Shown: positions 7,701 to 14,144, counted from the first letter of the stretch. The stretch is DNA of 14,144 nucleotides from Actinomycetota bacterium (GCA_009705185.1 WLCS01000010.1:1-14144); one strand, 5' to 3'. Numbers and translations: made by a program. Notes: generated by a model not told the origin, from the letters alone.

Positions 7701-8785
7701 CAATGGCTCCTACGAGTGGCTGTCTCAGCGAGTGCTAAGAGAAATGGACGTGCTTGAACGTTAATGACTGCAGAGTTAGCTGCATCCGTTGATTCTTGGA
7801 GCAAACGATCGATGAGTTTTTCAACATCATCAACGGCGCCTGTCTCTGAAATAAGTGTGCGGAGTTCTTCGATCTTCTCGGGTGTGAGTTCTGGATTTCC
7901 AAGGTGAGCAGATAATTCTGAGCGAGCAGCATCGCTAGCTTTCTCCATAGTCATAGCCATCAAGACTGTTCGCTTACCTTCGCGGAGATCATCGCCTGCA
8001 GGCTTGCCTGTTACTTGCGGATCACCAAAGATTCCAAGTAAGTCATCTCGTAATTGAAATGCTTCGCCAAGCGGAAGTCCGTATGCCGAGAGAACATTAA
8101 TTAATTCAGAGTGCGCACCTAATTCAGGAAGTGCCATCACTGCACCCAAATGCAGCGGACGTTCGATTGTGTACTTTCCAGATTTATATCGAGCAATGCG
8201 AAGACTGCGTTCAACGCTATGTTCTTTCTCGCCAGCTTCACGTACATCTAAATATTGTCCAGCCATGAGCTCGATTCGCATTTCATCATGAATACGCAGT
8301 GCAGCGGCTAAATTTTCAAATGCTAAACCTGAGTTATGCAACATGTGATCAGACCAAACAAGTGCGAGGTCGCCAAGAAGAACTGCAGCTGCTTCTCCAA
8401 ATTGAGATGCAAGCCCAGCCATAGATCCCTGTCGATGAAGATTTTCGAAGTGACGGTGAATTGCTGGCTTGCCGCGACGAGTGTCAGATCCATCCATGAG
8501 GTCGTCGTGAATCAGAGCGCATGCTTGTAAGAGTTCCAAACTTGCCATCGCGCGAATCTCTGTGCGTGAAGGCGTTTTTCCTGCAGCCATAAATCCTGCA
8601 TATGCAAAGAGGGGGCGCAATCTCTTTCCACCTTCGAGGAGATAATCTTCAAGGGCATCGCAGACTGGAACTAATTCAGATGCAATATTGGTGAGGTAAT
8701 CACGCTGTTCAGCTAAATACTGCGTGAGCTCTTGCTTTACTGCATCGCGAACTGCAGTAGCGCTGCTCATGACCTCTTTATCCAC
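7700..8785 (-). CDS. crtE: Geranylgeranyl diphosphate synthase (CrtE/IdsA type)
   Basis: Trans-isoprenyl diphosphate synthase supplying GGPP for phytoene synthase and possibly for other prenyl lipids. It is 361 aa, typical of actinobacterial IdsA-like enzymes. EGGKRLRP (51-58) binds IPP. The first aspartate-rich motif is HDDLMDGSDTRRG (93-105), with D94, D95 and D98. Downstream are GDL (138-140), GQYLD (176-180), KSGKYT (201-206), and the second motif LRDDLLGIFGD (245-255) with GKPAGDDLREGKRT (260-273). The second motif is of the DDxxG type usual in actinobacteria. GTG at 8785 is chosen as start because TACCGT ends 7 nt upstream, in the spacing of a leaderless gene; an internal ATG at 8770 is the alternative and has a purine-rich stretch too close to it. 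Divergent from metF. Confidence 0.95.
   Translation of the reverse strand: MDKEVMSSATAVRDAVKQELTQYLAEQRDYLTNIASELVPVCDALEDYLLEGGKRLRPLFAYAGFMAAGKTPSRTEIRAMASLELLQACALIHDDLMDGSDTRRGKPAIHRHFENLHRQGSMAGLASQFGEAAAVLLGDLALVWSDHMLHNSGLAFENLAAALRIHDEMRIELMAGQYLDVREAGEKEHSVERSLRIARYKSGKYTIERPLHLGAVMALPELGAHSELINVLSAYGLPLGEAFQLRDDLLGIFGDPQVTGKPAGDDLREGKRTVLMAMTMEKASDAARSELSAHLGNPELTPEKIEELRTLISETGAVDDVEKLIDRLLQESTDAANSAVINVQARPFLLALAETATRRSH
7707..7711 (-). promoter_or_regulatory. Ribosome binding site deciding the crtI start
   Basis: Minus-strand AGGAG, inside the end of crtE, lies 6 nt before the ATG at 7700 and only 3 nt before the in-frame TTG at 7703. The spacing favours the ATG. Confidence 0.65.
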
Positions 8786-8791
8786 GGCGCA

Positions 8792-8801
8792 ACGGTACCC
8801 T
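8792..8801. promoter_or_regulatory. Symmetric divergent promoter core for crtE and metF
   Basis: Only 22 nt separate the two divergent GTG starts. Plus-strand TACCCT (8796-8801) and minus-strand TACCGT (8797-8792) are both TAnnnT -10 boxes, overlap on the central TA of a GGTACC palindrome, and each is followed by 6 nt and a GTG. The starts at 8785 and 8808 are exactly equidistant from the centre (8796.5). Neither gene has a usable Shine-Dalgarno sequence. This implies two leaderless transcripts from one melted region, which could not both be initiated at once. The -35 regions would lie inside the opposite genes. Confidence 0.6.
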
Positions 8802-8807
8802 GAGGCA

Positions 8808-9674
8808 GTGGAGATACGCAGCGCGAAGAAGGCAGTTACATACTCCTTCGAATTCTTCCCACCTAAAGATGTCGAGGGTGAAGAACGCCTCTGGGCGGCA
8901 ATCTCTCAACTTGAATCCATCGCACCTGATTTCATCTCAGTTACCTATGGAGCTGGCGGTTCAACGCGAGATCGAACAATTCGCATCACTTCTGAAATTA
9001 CCGCTCATACAAAAATTCCAACTGTTGCACATTTAACATGCGTTGGTTCTACGCGCGATGAACTTCTGGAAATTCTTGGTAAATATCGTGCCGCAGGAAT
9101 CAATAGCATCCTTGCATTACGTGGCGATCCAACGGGCGGTCCTCGTGCACCATGGGTAACAACTGAAGGCGGACTCAATCACGCCGATGAATTAGTAACT
9201 CTCGCTGCAGAATTTGGCGGATTTTCAATTGGTGTAGCTGCTTTTCCTGATGGGCATCCAGCATCTGATGGTGATATTGATAAAGATGTAAAAGTTTTGA
9301 TTGAAAAAGAGAAACGTGGCGCAACTTTTGCAACAACACAATTCTTCTTTGAAGCGAAGAAGTGGCAGCACTTAGTAGAAAAATTGGACGCACAAGGTTC
9401 TTCAATGCCGATCATTCCTGGAATCTTGCCTGTCACAAATGTGAAACAACTCAACCGTATGGCCGAACTCAGTGGAGTTCCGATTCCAGATCATATTTCT
9501 GATGCCTTCCATTCGGTGGAATCAAATCCAGAAGATGTGCGCAAACTCGGCGTTGATATTGCAACGCAGTTGTGCAAAGACTTACTTGATGCAGGTGCGC
9601 CCGGTTTACATTTCTACACAATGAATACCTCCACTGCCACACGTGAGATTTATTCACAACTTAAGGATCATTGA
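8808..9674 (+). CDS. metF: 5,10-methylenetetrahydrofolate reductase
   Basis: FAD-dependent cytoplasmic enzyme reducing 5,10-methylene-THF to 5-methyl-THF for methionine synthesis. From GTG 8808 it is 288 aa, close to the bacterial MetF length. YSFEFFPPK (12-20) is the family signature and its E15 corresponds to the catalytic glutamate. FISVTYGAGGSTRDRT, HLTCVG, ILALRGDP, GVAAFPDGHP and ATTQFFFE follow in family order along the TIM barrel. Longer in-frame starts exist (8724, and ATG 8769), but they would run into the N-terminal part of crtE and add a tail unlike MetF; the leaderless GTG agrees with the promoter element. The stop overlaps the next gene by one base (TGATG). Confidence 0.95.
   Translation: MEIRSAKKAVTYSFEFFPPKDVEGEERLWAAISQLESIAPDFISVTYGAGGSTRDRTIRITSEITAHTKIPTVAHLTCVGSTRDELLEILGKYRAAGINSILALRGDPTGGPRAPWVTTEGGLNHADELVTLAAEFGGFSIGVAAFPDGHPASDGDIDKDVKVLIEKEKRGATFATTQFFFEAKKWQHLVEKLDAQGSSMPIIPGILPVTNVKQLNRMAELSGVPIPDHISDAFHSVESNPEDVRKLGVDIATQLCKDLLDAGAPGLHFYTMNTSTATREIYSQLKDH
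9663..9667 (+). promoter_or_regulatory. Ribosome binding site deciding the phosphatidyltransferase start
   Basis: AAGGA, inside the end of metF, lies 6 nt before the ATG at 9674 but only 3 nt before the in-frame TTG at 9671, favouring the ATG. Confidence 0.6.
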
Positions 9675-10300
9675 TGATTCTTAAGTCTGAGCAAGAATTC
9701 ACTCAACGTTGGAGTCAGATTCATGGGGGAGCTGAGATAACGGGTGCAGTAAAGGGATGGTTAGCCATTTCATACCGAGTAGCGCGTATTTGCGCGGTGC
9801 TGCGAATTTCTCCGAACTTACTTACCGCACTTGGATTACTGACTGCGATTGCTATGGCCGCAACTGATAATGCAGGTTTCGCTTTAGTGCTCTTAGTTGT
9901 ATCACTCATTATGGATGGCATCGATGGAAGTGTCGCCATTGTTCAGAGTAAAGAGAGCGAATGGGGTGGAGTTTTAGATTCGGTAGCCGATCGCATTGCA
10001 GAAGCGTGCTGGTTATACGCCGGATGGAAAATTGGTATTCCTGCCTGGATTGTTATTTCAATGTGGACTATCGCATTCACCCAGGAATATGCACGTGCAC
10101 GTCTTGCATCATTGGGTCACAAAGAAATTGGTGAAGTGACTCCGACAGAACGACCAGTTCGAGCAATATTTATGGCTTTTGCTTTAGTACTAGCTATTTT
10201 TGATTTACCAGGCTTAAGTGTTCTTTCATATGTATTTCTTGCTGCGCTTATTTACAGTTTTCTGCGCGTGATGCGAATCAGTTTTCTAAAATTGCGTTAG
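9674..10300 (+). CDS. CDP-alcohol phosphatidyltransferase family membrane protein
   Basis: Integral membrane enzyme of 208 aa that should transfer a phosphatidyl or similar group from a CDP-activated donor to an alcohol acceptor in phospholipid synthesis. The family motif D-x2-D-G-x2-A-R-x8-G-x3-D-x3-D is present as D81, D84, G85, A88, G98, D102, D106, with one departure: the usual arginine after A88 is I89. All four metal-binding aspartates remain. Hydrophobic segments before and after the motif fit the six-helix fold. Acceptor (glycerol phosphate, inositol phosphate, another alcohol) cannot be decided. Translation is coupled to metF (TGATG). Its end overlaps the convergent crtD-like gene by 23 nt. 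No obvious functional tie to metF; it may serve membrane composition alongside the carotenoid genes. Confidence 0.85.
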   Translation: MILKSEQEFTQRWSQIHGGAEITGAVKGWLAISYRVARICAVLRISPNLLTALGLLTAIAMAATDNAGFALVLLVVSLIMDGIDGSVAIVQSKESEWGGVLDSVADRIAEACWLYAGWKIGIPAWIVISMWTIAFTQEYARARLASLGHKEIGEVTPTERPVRAIFMAFALVLAIFDLPGLSVLSYVFLAALIYSFLRVMRISFLKLR

Positions 10301-11789
10301 CCACAATTTCGGCGCTTAATCCCACTAACGGCAATCCGCCACCAGGGTGCGCAGAACCCCCAACGAGATAAAGACCTTTAATAGGAGATCGATTCTTTGC
10401 ACGAGAAAATGCTGAGCGAGCCCCATTACTTGAATTCCCATAAATCGAACCACCCGGTGCATGCACAGATTCCTGCAAATCAAGTGGCGTTCTGATTTCC
10501 AACACCTCCAAGCGATCTCTGATTGGAATTCCTGCAGCTTCAATGTGGTCAATAATCTGGTTGGCATACTGATGTGCAAATTCCTTATTGCTCCAGTCAT
10601 AACCGTGGCCATCGGTGCTATGTCGTGGTGCATTAACTAGAACAAACCACGCTTCATGGTCTTTATCTTTAACCATAAGTGGATCACGTGGTGCGCAGAT
10701 ATAAATTGTAGGTTTTTCCACCGGAGTCTTGGAAGTAAATATCGATTCGAATTCGAGGTCATAATTTTCTGGAAAAACGATGGTGTGGTGCTCTAGTGGC
10801 GGCTGATTACTTGGTTTGAGCCCAAGCAGTAATGAAAACCCTGCCAGTGATGGTTCGGACTTTGCAAGTTGTTTACGGATTTTTACCACTTTGTTTGTAG
10901 GAGCCAATAATTTTGTGTAAACAGTCTGGGCATCTGCATTCGCAACGACCCGATCGAATGCATAAAAGTTACCCTGCACGTGGATACCGGTAACTTTTCC
11001 TGATTTTATTGTTATTTCATCAACGTATGTATTGAGCCGAATCTCAACGCCTAATTTCTGACAGCGTTCAGTAATTTTCTCAGCCAAAGTGCCAATGCCA
11101 CCTTTGATATGCCAAGCACCAAAAGCTTCTTCAACGAAGGCAATAGTTGAAAGTACGGCTGGGGCAGATCGTGGATCAGAGCCACTGTAGGTTGCATATC
11201 GATCCATAATTTTTGAAAGATAAGGACTCTTGATTCCAATTCCGCGAAGTGATTTCCATGGCGCAATAACTTTAATATCGCGAATTACGCGAGGGCGCTT
11301 GAGTAACGAAAGAGGAGACTTGAGTTCAGATTCGATAAAAGGTTCGCGGGAAACATCCCACATTGCTTCTGCTTGCAACATGACGCGATCCCATTCCTGG
11401 GCATCATTCTCACCGAGTGCTTCGGCAATCGCAGCCAGCGTCTTCTTACGAGATAAGTTGGCAAACTTCACGCTTTTGCCATCGTGAAATCTGTAATCAA
11501 AAGATGGACTTACTTCTTCAATTTCCAATACACGGCCCATCACATCTCCGGTGCGCTGAAAGAAATCACGATACACAGCTGGCAGTGTGAGAAGAGAAGG
11601 ACCGGTATCAAAAGCGTATTTGCCAATCCATTCAGTGCGACATTTTCCACCGGTGCGATCAGATGCTTCAAATATTGTGACGTGATGCCCGGCTTTCGCC
11701 AGACGTGCAGCGGTACAAAGCCCACCGATACCTGCACCAATGACTGCAATTCGTTCAGGGTTTTTTACCTTGCCGACATGACCTGTCAT
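10278..11789 (-). CDS. crtD: CrtI-family carotenoid desaturase, probably CrtD-like 3,4-desaturase
   Basis: Second FAD-dependent CrtI-family enzyme, 503 aa from the ATG. The dinucleotide fold IAVIGAGIGG (14-23) leads to EASDRTGGKCRTE (41-53) and YAFDTGPSLLTLP (58-70). Near the C-terminus LVGGSAHPGGGLPLVGLSAE is the FAD-closing signature; GGGLP replaces the GVGVP of the phytoene desaturase at 6216-7700, so the two are distinct paralogues. Companionship with cruF, a CrtA-like gene and a glycosyltransferase points to desaturation of a 1-hydroxylated end (CrtD function) rather than of phytoene; this is inference. The ATG overlaps the glycosyltransferase stop as ATGA, with GAAGGG about 9 nt upstream. 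Longer starts (GTG 11831, ATG 11807) are possible but would lengthen the overlap and add an atypical tail. Last gene of its operon. Confidence 0.85.
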   Translation of the reverse strand: MTGHVGKVKNPERIAVIGAGIGGLCTAARLAKAGHHVTIFEASDRTGGKCRTEWIGKYAFDTGPSLLTLPAVYRDFFQRTGDVMGRVLEIEEVSPSFDYRFHDGKSVKFANLSRKKTLAAIAEALGENDAQEWDRVMLQAEAMWDVSREPFIESELKSPLSLLKRPRVIRDIKVIAPWKSLRGIGIKSPYLSKIMDRYATYSGSDPRSAPAVLSTIAFVEEAFGAWHIKGGIGTLAEKITERCQKLGVEIRLNTYVDEITIKSGKVTGIHVQGNFYAFDRVVANADAQTVYTKLLAPTNKVVKIRKQLAKSEPSLAGFSLLLGLKPSNQPPLEHHTIVFPENYDLEFESIFTSKTPVEKPTIYICAPRDPLMVKDKDHEAWFVLVNAPRHSTDGHGYDWSNKEFAHQYANQIIDHIEAAGIPIRDRLEVLEIRTPLDLQESVHAPGGSIYGNSSNGARSAFSRAKNRSPIKGLYLVGGSAHPGGGLPLVGLSAEIVANAILEN

Positions 11790-12859
11790 ACGGTGCGACC
11801 CTTCCATTGAATTGATCCACGCTTTTTCCACGAGAACGCGATGAGATAGATCAAGATGAGCGAAGATAGTGGATGCAAGATTGCAAAGAATGGATCCGAC
11901 TGAGCACGAGTGTCACTCAACATTCTCGTAAAGACTATTGATGAATACACCAACCATCCCAGCGGTGAACCCATGAGAATAAATATGACGGGCAAGATTC
12001 CTGTAATAAAAATAAAGAACACTGCAATCAGCGAACCAAAAAGACCACCGAATGCTTTGTGGAGAGACTTTCCATACCCTGCGCGTATCTCATCAAAATT
12101 CTGATACATGCGAGTGCTAGCTAACGACGAACCTTCGGTTACGACGCCACGGAATCCGGCTGTGATCAAAGAGCGGGCCATCTCTATGTCATCGAGAATT
12201 TCCTTTTGTACTGAGGTAAATCCTCCAACAGAATCAAGTGCTGATGAACGCACCACAAGAAATTGGCCATTTGCGACAGCAGTAGAAGTATGTGGGACTT
12301 TTTCGGCAAGTCGCAAAATGACGGTGGTCATCCATGACCAATGCAGAAGCGGCTGAACCATTTTTTCTGCAAATGTAAGTGCAATCTGGCGGGGATATGG
12401 CGAGACAAAGTCCAGCTGTAAATCCTTTAACTGATTCACCGCACTTGCTACTGCATCTGGATTGAGTGCAACATCAGCATCTAAAGTAATGATGAAATCA
12501 GAATGAGCACTTTCATATCCGCGTTGCAGAGCAGAGACTTTCCCAAGCCAACCAGGTTGAGGTCCATTCGAGTCGATAATCGAAAATCGTGAGTCCCCAT
12601 CGACTGCTCTACGAGCAAGCTCTGTCGTCTTATCTTCAGATTGATCATTAATGATTAAAACCTGAAGTCCTGGGACATTTACTTGTGCCTTCAACCCCTG
12701 GATACATCGTTCGATATTAAGTTCTTCGTTTCGCACAGGCAGTAAAACGGTGATTGACTCTGTCACATTTCGAGAATCAGCAGGAATTCGAATCGTGAAG
12801 TAGTTGATGATAGAAATAAAGAGAAGGAGATAAGAAAATCCGAAAAACGCTAGCTCCAT
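11786..12859 (-). CDS. Family-2 membrane glycosyltransferase of the carotenoid cluster (CruG/CrtQ-like)
   Basis: Inverting GT-A glycosyltransferase, 357 aa, anchored by an N-terminal helix (about 3-22) and two or three C-terminal helices (about 280-320 and 335-350). Catalytic-domain motifs: VLLPVRNEE (38-46), VLIINDQSEDKT (67-78), PGWLGK (102-107), the metal-binding DAD (127-129), and EILDDIEMA with the probable base aspartate (about 218-226). This layout resembles the glycosyltransferases that attach sugars to acyclic xanthophylls. Lying between cruF and a crtD-like gene, it probably glycosylates the hydroxyl made by CruF; the sugar donor is unknown. An alternative is glycosylation of another lipid. 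It starts 6 nt after cruF without a clear Shine-Dalgarno sequence and overlaps crtD by 4 nt. Confidence 0.85.
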   Translation of the reverse strand: MELAFFGFSYLLLFISIINYFTIRIPADSRNVTESITVLLPVRNEELNIERCIQGLKAQVNVPGLQVLIINDQSEDKTTELARRAVDGDSRFSIIDSNGPQPGWLGKVSALQRGYESAHSDFIITLDADVALNPDAVASAVNQLKDLQLDFVSPYPRQIALTFAEKMVQPLLHWSWMTTVILRLAEKVPHTSTAVANGQFLVVRSSALDSVGGFTSVQKEILDDIEMARSLITAGFRGVVTEGSSLASTRMYQNFDEIRAGYGKSLHKAFGGLFGSLIAVFFIFITGILPVIFILMGSPLGWLVYSSIVFTRMLSDTRAQSDPFFAILHPLSSLILIYLIAFSWKKRGSIQWKGRTV

Positions 12860-12865
12860 GAGGAA

Positions 12866-13672
12866 TTAATCTTTATTGCCGAGCCAACTGGAGAAGAAAT
12901 ACGGAGTTAAGAGAGTTCCAAGAATTGCTCCTGCAAAGAGTGCAAGTCCAGGGCGATCGAAGAAGAATAAATTGCCAACGATTCCCGAAAAGAGTGTCCA
13001 CACTAATAACGCATCAACTGCGACAAGAGATGCACCTTCTTTTCGACGTTCGCGCGGCAAAATCAGATGTAAGAAAGCAATGATTGCGATTCCAGATAAG
13101 AGCCAGCCGAATGCATTCGAAAGCGGAATATCTGGTGTAAATGGAACGTGAGATCCAGGAACTTCCCACTTCCAACGACCAGCTGCAACCATCTGTGGAT
13201 CCAGGAATAAATCCCAGGCCGCTAATACAGCTCCACCATAAAGAAAGACCCAATTCTTGCTGACTCTGCGCGCTGCAGTAAGTGCCGGATGAACCATCAT
13301 CACCCACGCAAAAGGAACAACGAGCGGTACACCAAAAAGATCTAAGCCAAGTGATGTGTCGTATTCATACACGCCAAATGGCCAACCAGTGTGGACACCA
13401 AGAGTTTCGATTCCTAAACCAAATAAAAATGTTACTGGTAAATATCGCGAGGAATATTTAGCGCCGTAAGAAAGGTGGCCATGGACAACCATCGCACACG
13501 CTGCTGCATACACAGTTGCGATTGTTACTAGTCGAAGAGCATCGCCACCTATAAGTGGATAAGAAATCTGCAATGCGATTGTGAGCCCTACGAGTGCAAA
13601 GAGAAAGTTTCGGGCTTTGGAAGAAATGCCGCCACGTCGCCTACGTCGAGGGTTGTAATGGCGAATGGACAT
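12866..13672 (-). CDS. cruF: CruF-like carotenoid 1,2-hydratase (carotenoid biosynthesis membrane protein)
   Basis: Polytopic membrane protein of 268 aa, usual CruF length, with about seven hydrophobic segments after a very basic N-terminus (RRRRRGG at 9-15). Conserved blocks include GIETLGVHTGWPFGVYEY (87-104), FGVPLVVPFAW (113-123) and WDLFLDPQMVAAGRWKWE (153-170), the aspartate/tryptophan-rich signature of the family. CruF enzymes add water across the 1,2 double bond of an acyclic psi end, giving a tertiary 1-OH. The product would be the substrate for the crtD-like desaturase, the CrtA-like oxidase and the glycosyltransferase encoded beside it. The gene follows the crtA-like gene by 20 nt. 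No good Shine-Dalgarno sequence at normal spacing; AGGTAGGG is about 12 nt upstream. Confidence 0.9.
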   Translation of the reverse strand: MSIRHYNPRRRRRGGISSKARNFLFALVGLTIALQISYPLIGGDALRLVTIATVYAAACAMVVHGHLSYGAKYSSRYLPVTFLFGLGIETLGVHTGWPFGVYEYDTSLGLDLFGVPLVVPFAWVMMVHPALTAARRVSKNWVFLYGGAVLAAWDLFLDPQMVAAGRWKWEVPGSHVPFTPDIPLSNAFGWLLSGIAIIAFLHLILPRERRKEGASLVAVDALLVWTLFSGIVGNLFFFDRPGLALFAGAILGTLLTPYFFSSWLGNKD

Positions 13673-13692
13673 GGAGTAAGTCTGCCCTACCT

Positions 13693-14144
13693 CTATCTAT
13701 TAGAAGAAATCTCGCCCCGAATTTCTAGAACTTCAAAGCGCGAAAATAGCTCTTCGCTATACCAACCTATGGATTCAGTCTGGGCAATCGCTTTTTGATG
13801 CGCAGCCCCTTTATATGCGAAGTCGCGTAAAGCACTCGAAGATTCCCATAATGAAAAAGTTCCTTGCAATCCAATAGGGGCCTCACCGATACCAATAGCT
13901 GCAATCAGACCAGGTGAGTTATGTAAATCGGTGACAACCGGAGGAACTGAATTCCAGAAGATAAAGTTTTTATGCCATTTGATGCGGGCACGCGTGATTG
14001 CTGCAATTTTGGAATTTGGATTCTGCTGAGCAGCGACAAAATCAAAGGGATTTCTTTTCGCCCATAGGCCATGGGATGAAAGAGGTGCCAGCACTGCGCG
14101 GAATTCAGATGTGGATCTCTTGCGCCAATTTTTTATTACCGAGG
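13693..14144 (-). CDS. crtA: CrtA-like spheroidene-monooxygenase-family protein, C-terminal part (cut by right window edge)
   Basis: The reading frame stays open to the window edge, so about 149 C-terminal residues are seen and the true start lies outside; a GTG at 14094 is the first in-window start but leaves out an in-frame stretch that looks coding (LAPLSSHGLW...NPF region). The C-terminal block GIGEAPIGLQGTFSLWES, AYKGAAHQKAI and GWYSEELFSRFEVLEIRGE matches my recollection of the CrtA family, which oxidises C-2 of acyclic carotenoids to a ketone using O2. It stands first in the visible operon, 20 nt before cruF, which fits a role on hydroxylated acyclic ends. Assignment rests on remembered family signatures, and the exact reaction in this organism is inferred. 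Confidence 0.72.
   Translation of the reverse strand, partial: SVIKNWRKRSTSEFRAVLAPLSSHGLWAKRNPFDFVAAQQNPNSKIAAITRARIKWHKNFIFWNSVPPVVTDLHNSPGLIAAIGIGEAPIGLQGTFSLWESSSALRDFAYKGAAHQKAIAQTESIGWYSEELFSRFEVLEIRGEISSNR

Noticed and set aside
8724..8807. Longer metF start(s) at ATG 8724 and ATG 8769
   Set aside because: They add residues unlike MetF N-termini and overlap the crtE start region; the GTG at 8808 fits the -10 geometry and the usual distance to the FEFFPPK motif.
9175..9454. Open frames of 76-91 codons antisense to metF
   Set aside because: They lie fully within a conserved MetF reading frame and show no recognisable domain or ribosome binding site.
11790..11831. Longer start of the crtD-like gene (GTG 11831 or ATG 11807)
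   Set aside because: The ATG at 11789 makes a standard ATGA overlap with the upstream stop, has GAAGGG about 9 nt upstream, and sits at normal distance from the FAD fold.
14041..14094. GTG at 14094 as the true start of the crtA-like gene
   Set aside because: The frame is open upstream to the edge, and the protein would lack the N-terminal part usual for CrtA-like enzymes; treated as truncated by the window.
10278..14144. A retinal/actinorhodopsin supply cluster (crtY, blh, rhodopsin) expected near carotenoid genes in this group
   Set aside because: No cyclase, cleavage dioxygenase or seven-helix opsin with a retinal lysine motif is encoded in the window; it may lie outside.
1..14144. CRISPR arrays, insertion sequences, tRNA genes, phage genes
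   Set aside because: No regularly spaced repeats, transposase motifs, terminal inverted repeats or tRNA-like cloverleafs were seen; genes are contiguous throughout.

Overview
The window reads as a chromosomal segment of a genome-streamlined, low-GC actinobacterium, most like the freshwater acI / Nanopelagicales group. Four things point there. Base composition is roughly mid-40s % GC by eye (not counted). The gene families are actinobacterial: a PASTA-domain kinase, an IdsA-type prenyl synthase and CruF/CrtD-type carotenoid genes. Genes are extremely tightly packed. Several starts look leaderless, with a TAnnnT -10 element 6-7 nt before the start codon. The genus assignment is inference; the packing and gene content are seen directly. 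No mobile element, CRISPR array, tRNA or rRNA was found. The longest stretch without a gene is about 97 bases (5240-5336), and it holds a riboswitch.

Layout. A long leftward run (minus strand) goes from crtE at 8785 to the left edge: crtE, crtI, crtB, [TPP-type riboswitch], pnuT, a P-loop small-molecule kinase, a PASTA Ser/Thr kinase, nfo (endonuclease IV), an EamA transporter, and the 5' part of ltaE (threonine aldolase), which runs off the left edge. A short rightward operon starts divergently from crtE: metF and a CDP-alcohol phosphatidyltransferase. A second leftward operon enters from the right edge: a CrtA-like monooxygenase (cut by the edge), cruF, a family-2 glycosyltransferase and a CrtD-like desaturase. 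Its last gene overlaps tail-to-tail with the phosphatidyltransferase.

How the genes work together. CrtE, CrtB and CrtI should make lycopene-type C40 chains. The right-hand operon then supplies what is needed to decorate the acyclic ends: hydration (CruF), 3,4-desaturation (CrtD-like), 2-oxidation (CrtA-like) and glycosylation. No lycopene cyclase is in the window, so the predicted end product is an acyclic, hydroxylated, ketolated, probably glycosylated red carotenoid. A second functional unit is thiamine salvage: a PnuC-family transporter behind a TPP aptamer, so probably PnuT, translationally coupled to a P-loop kinase annotated by similarity as uridine kinase but plausibly acting on thiamine. 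The adjacency of metF, an idsA/crtE-type synthase and a PASTA kinase resembles the mycobacterial metF-like/idsA2/pknL neighbourhood, suggesting the carotenoid cluster grew around an old actinobacterial locus.

The most notable items are the TPP riboswitch with its pnuT-kinase pair, the acyclic keto-carotenoid pathway spread over two operons, and a perfectly symmetric metF/crtE divergent promoter in which the two -10 boxes overlap.
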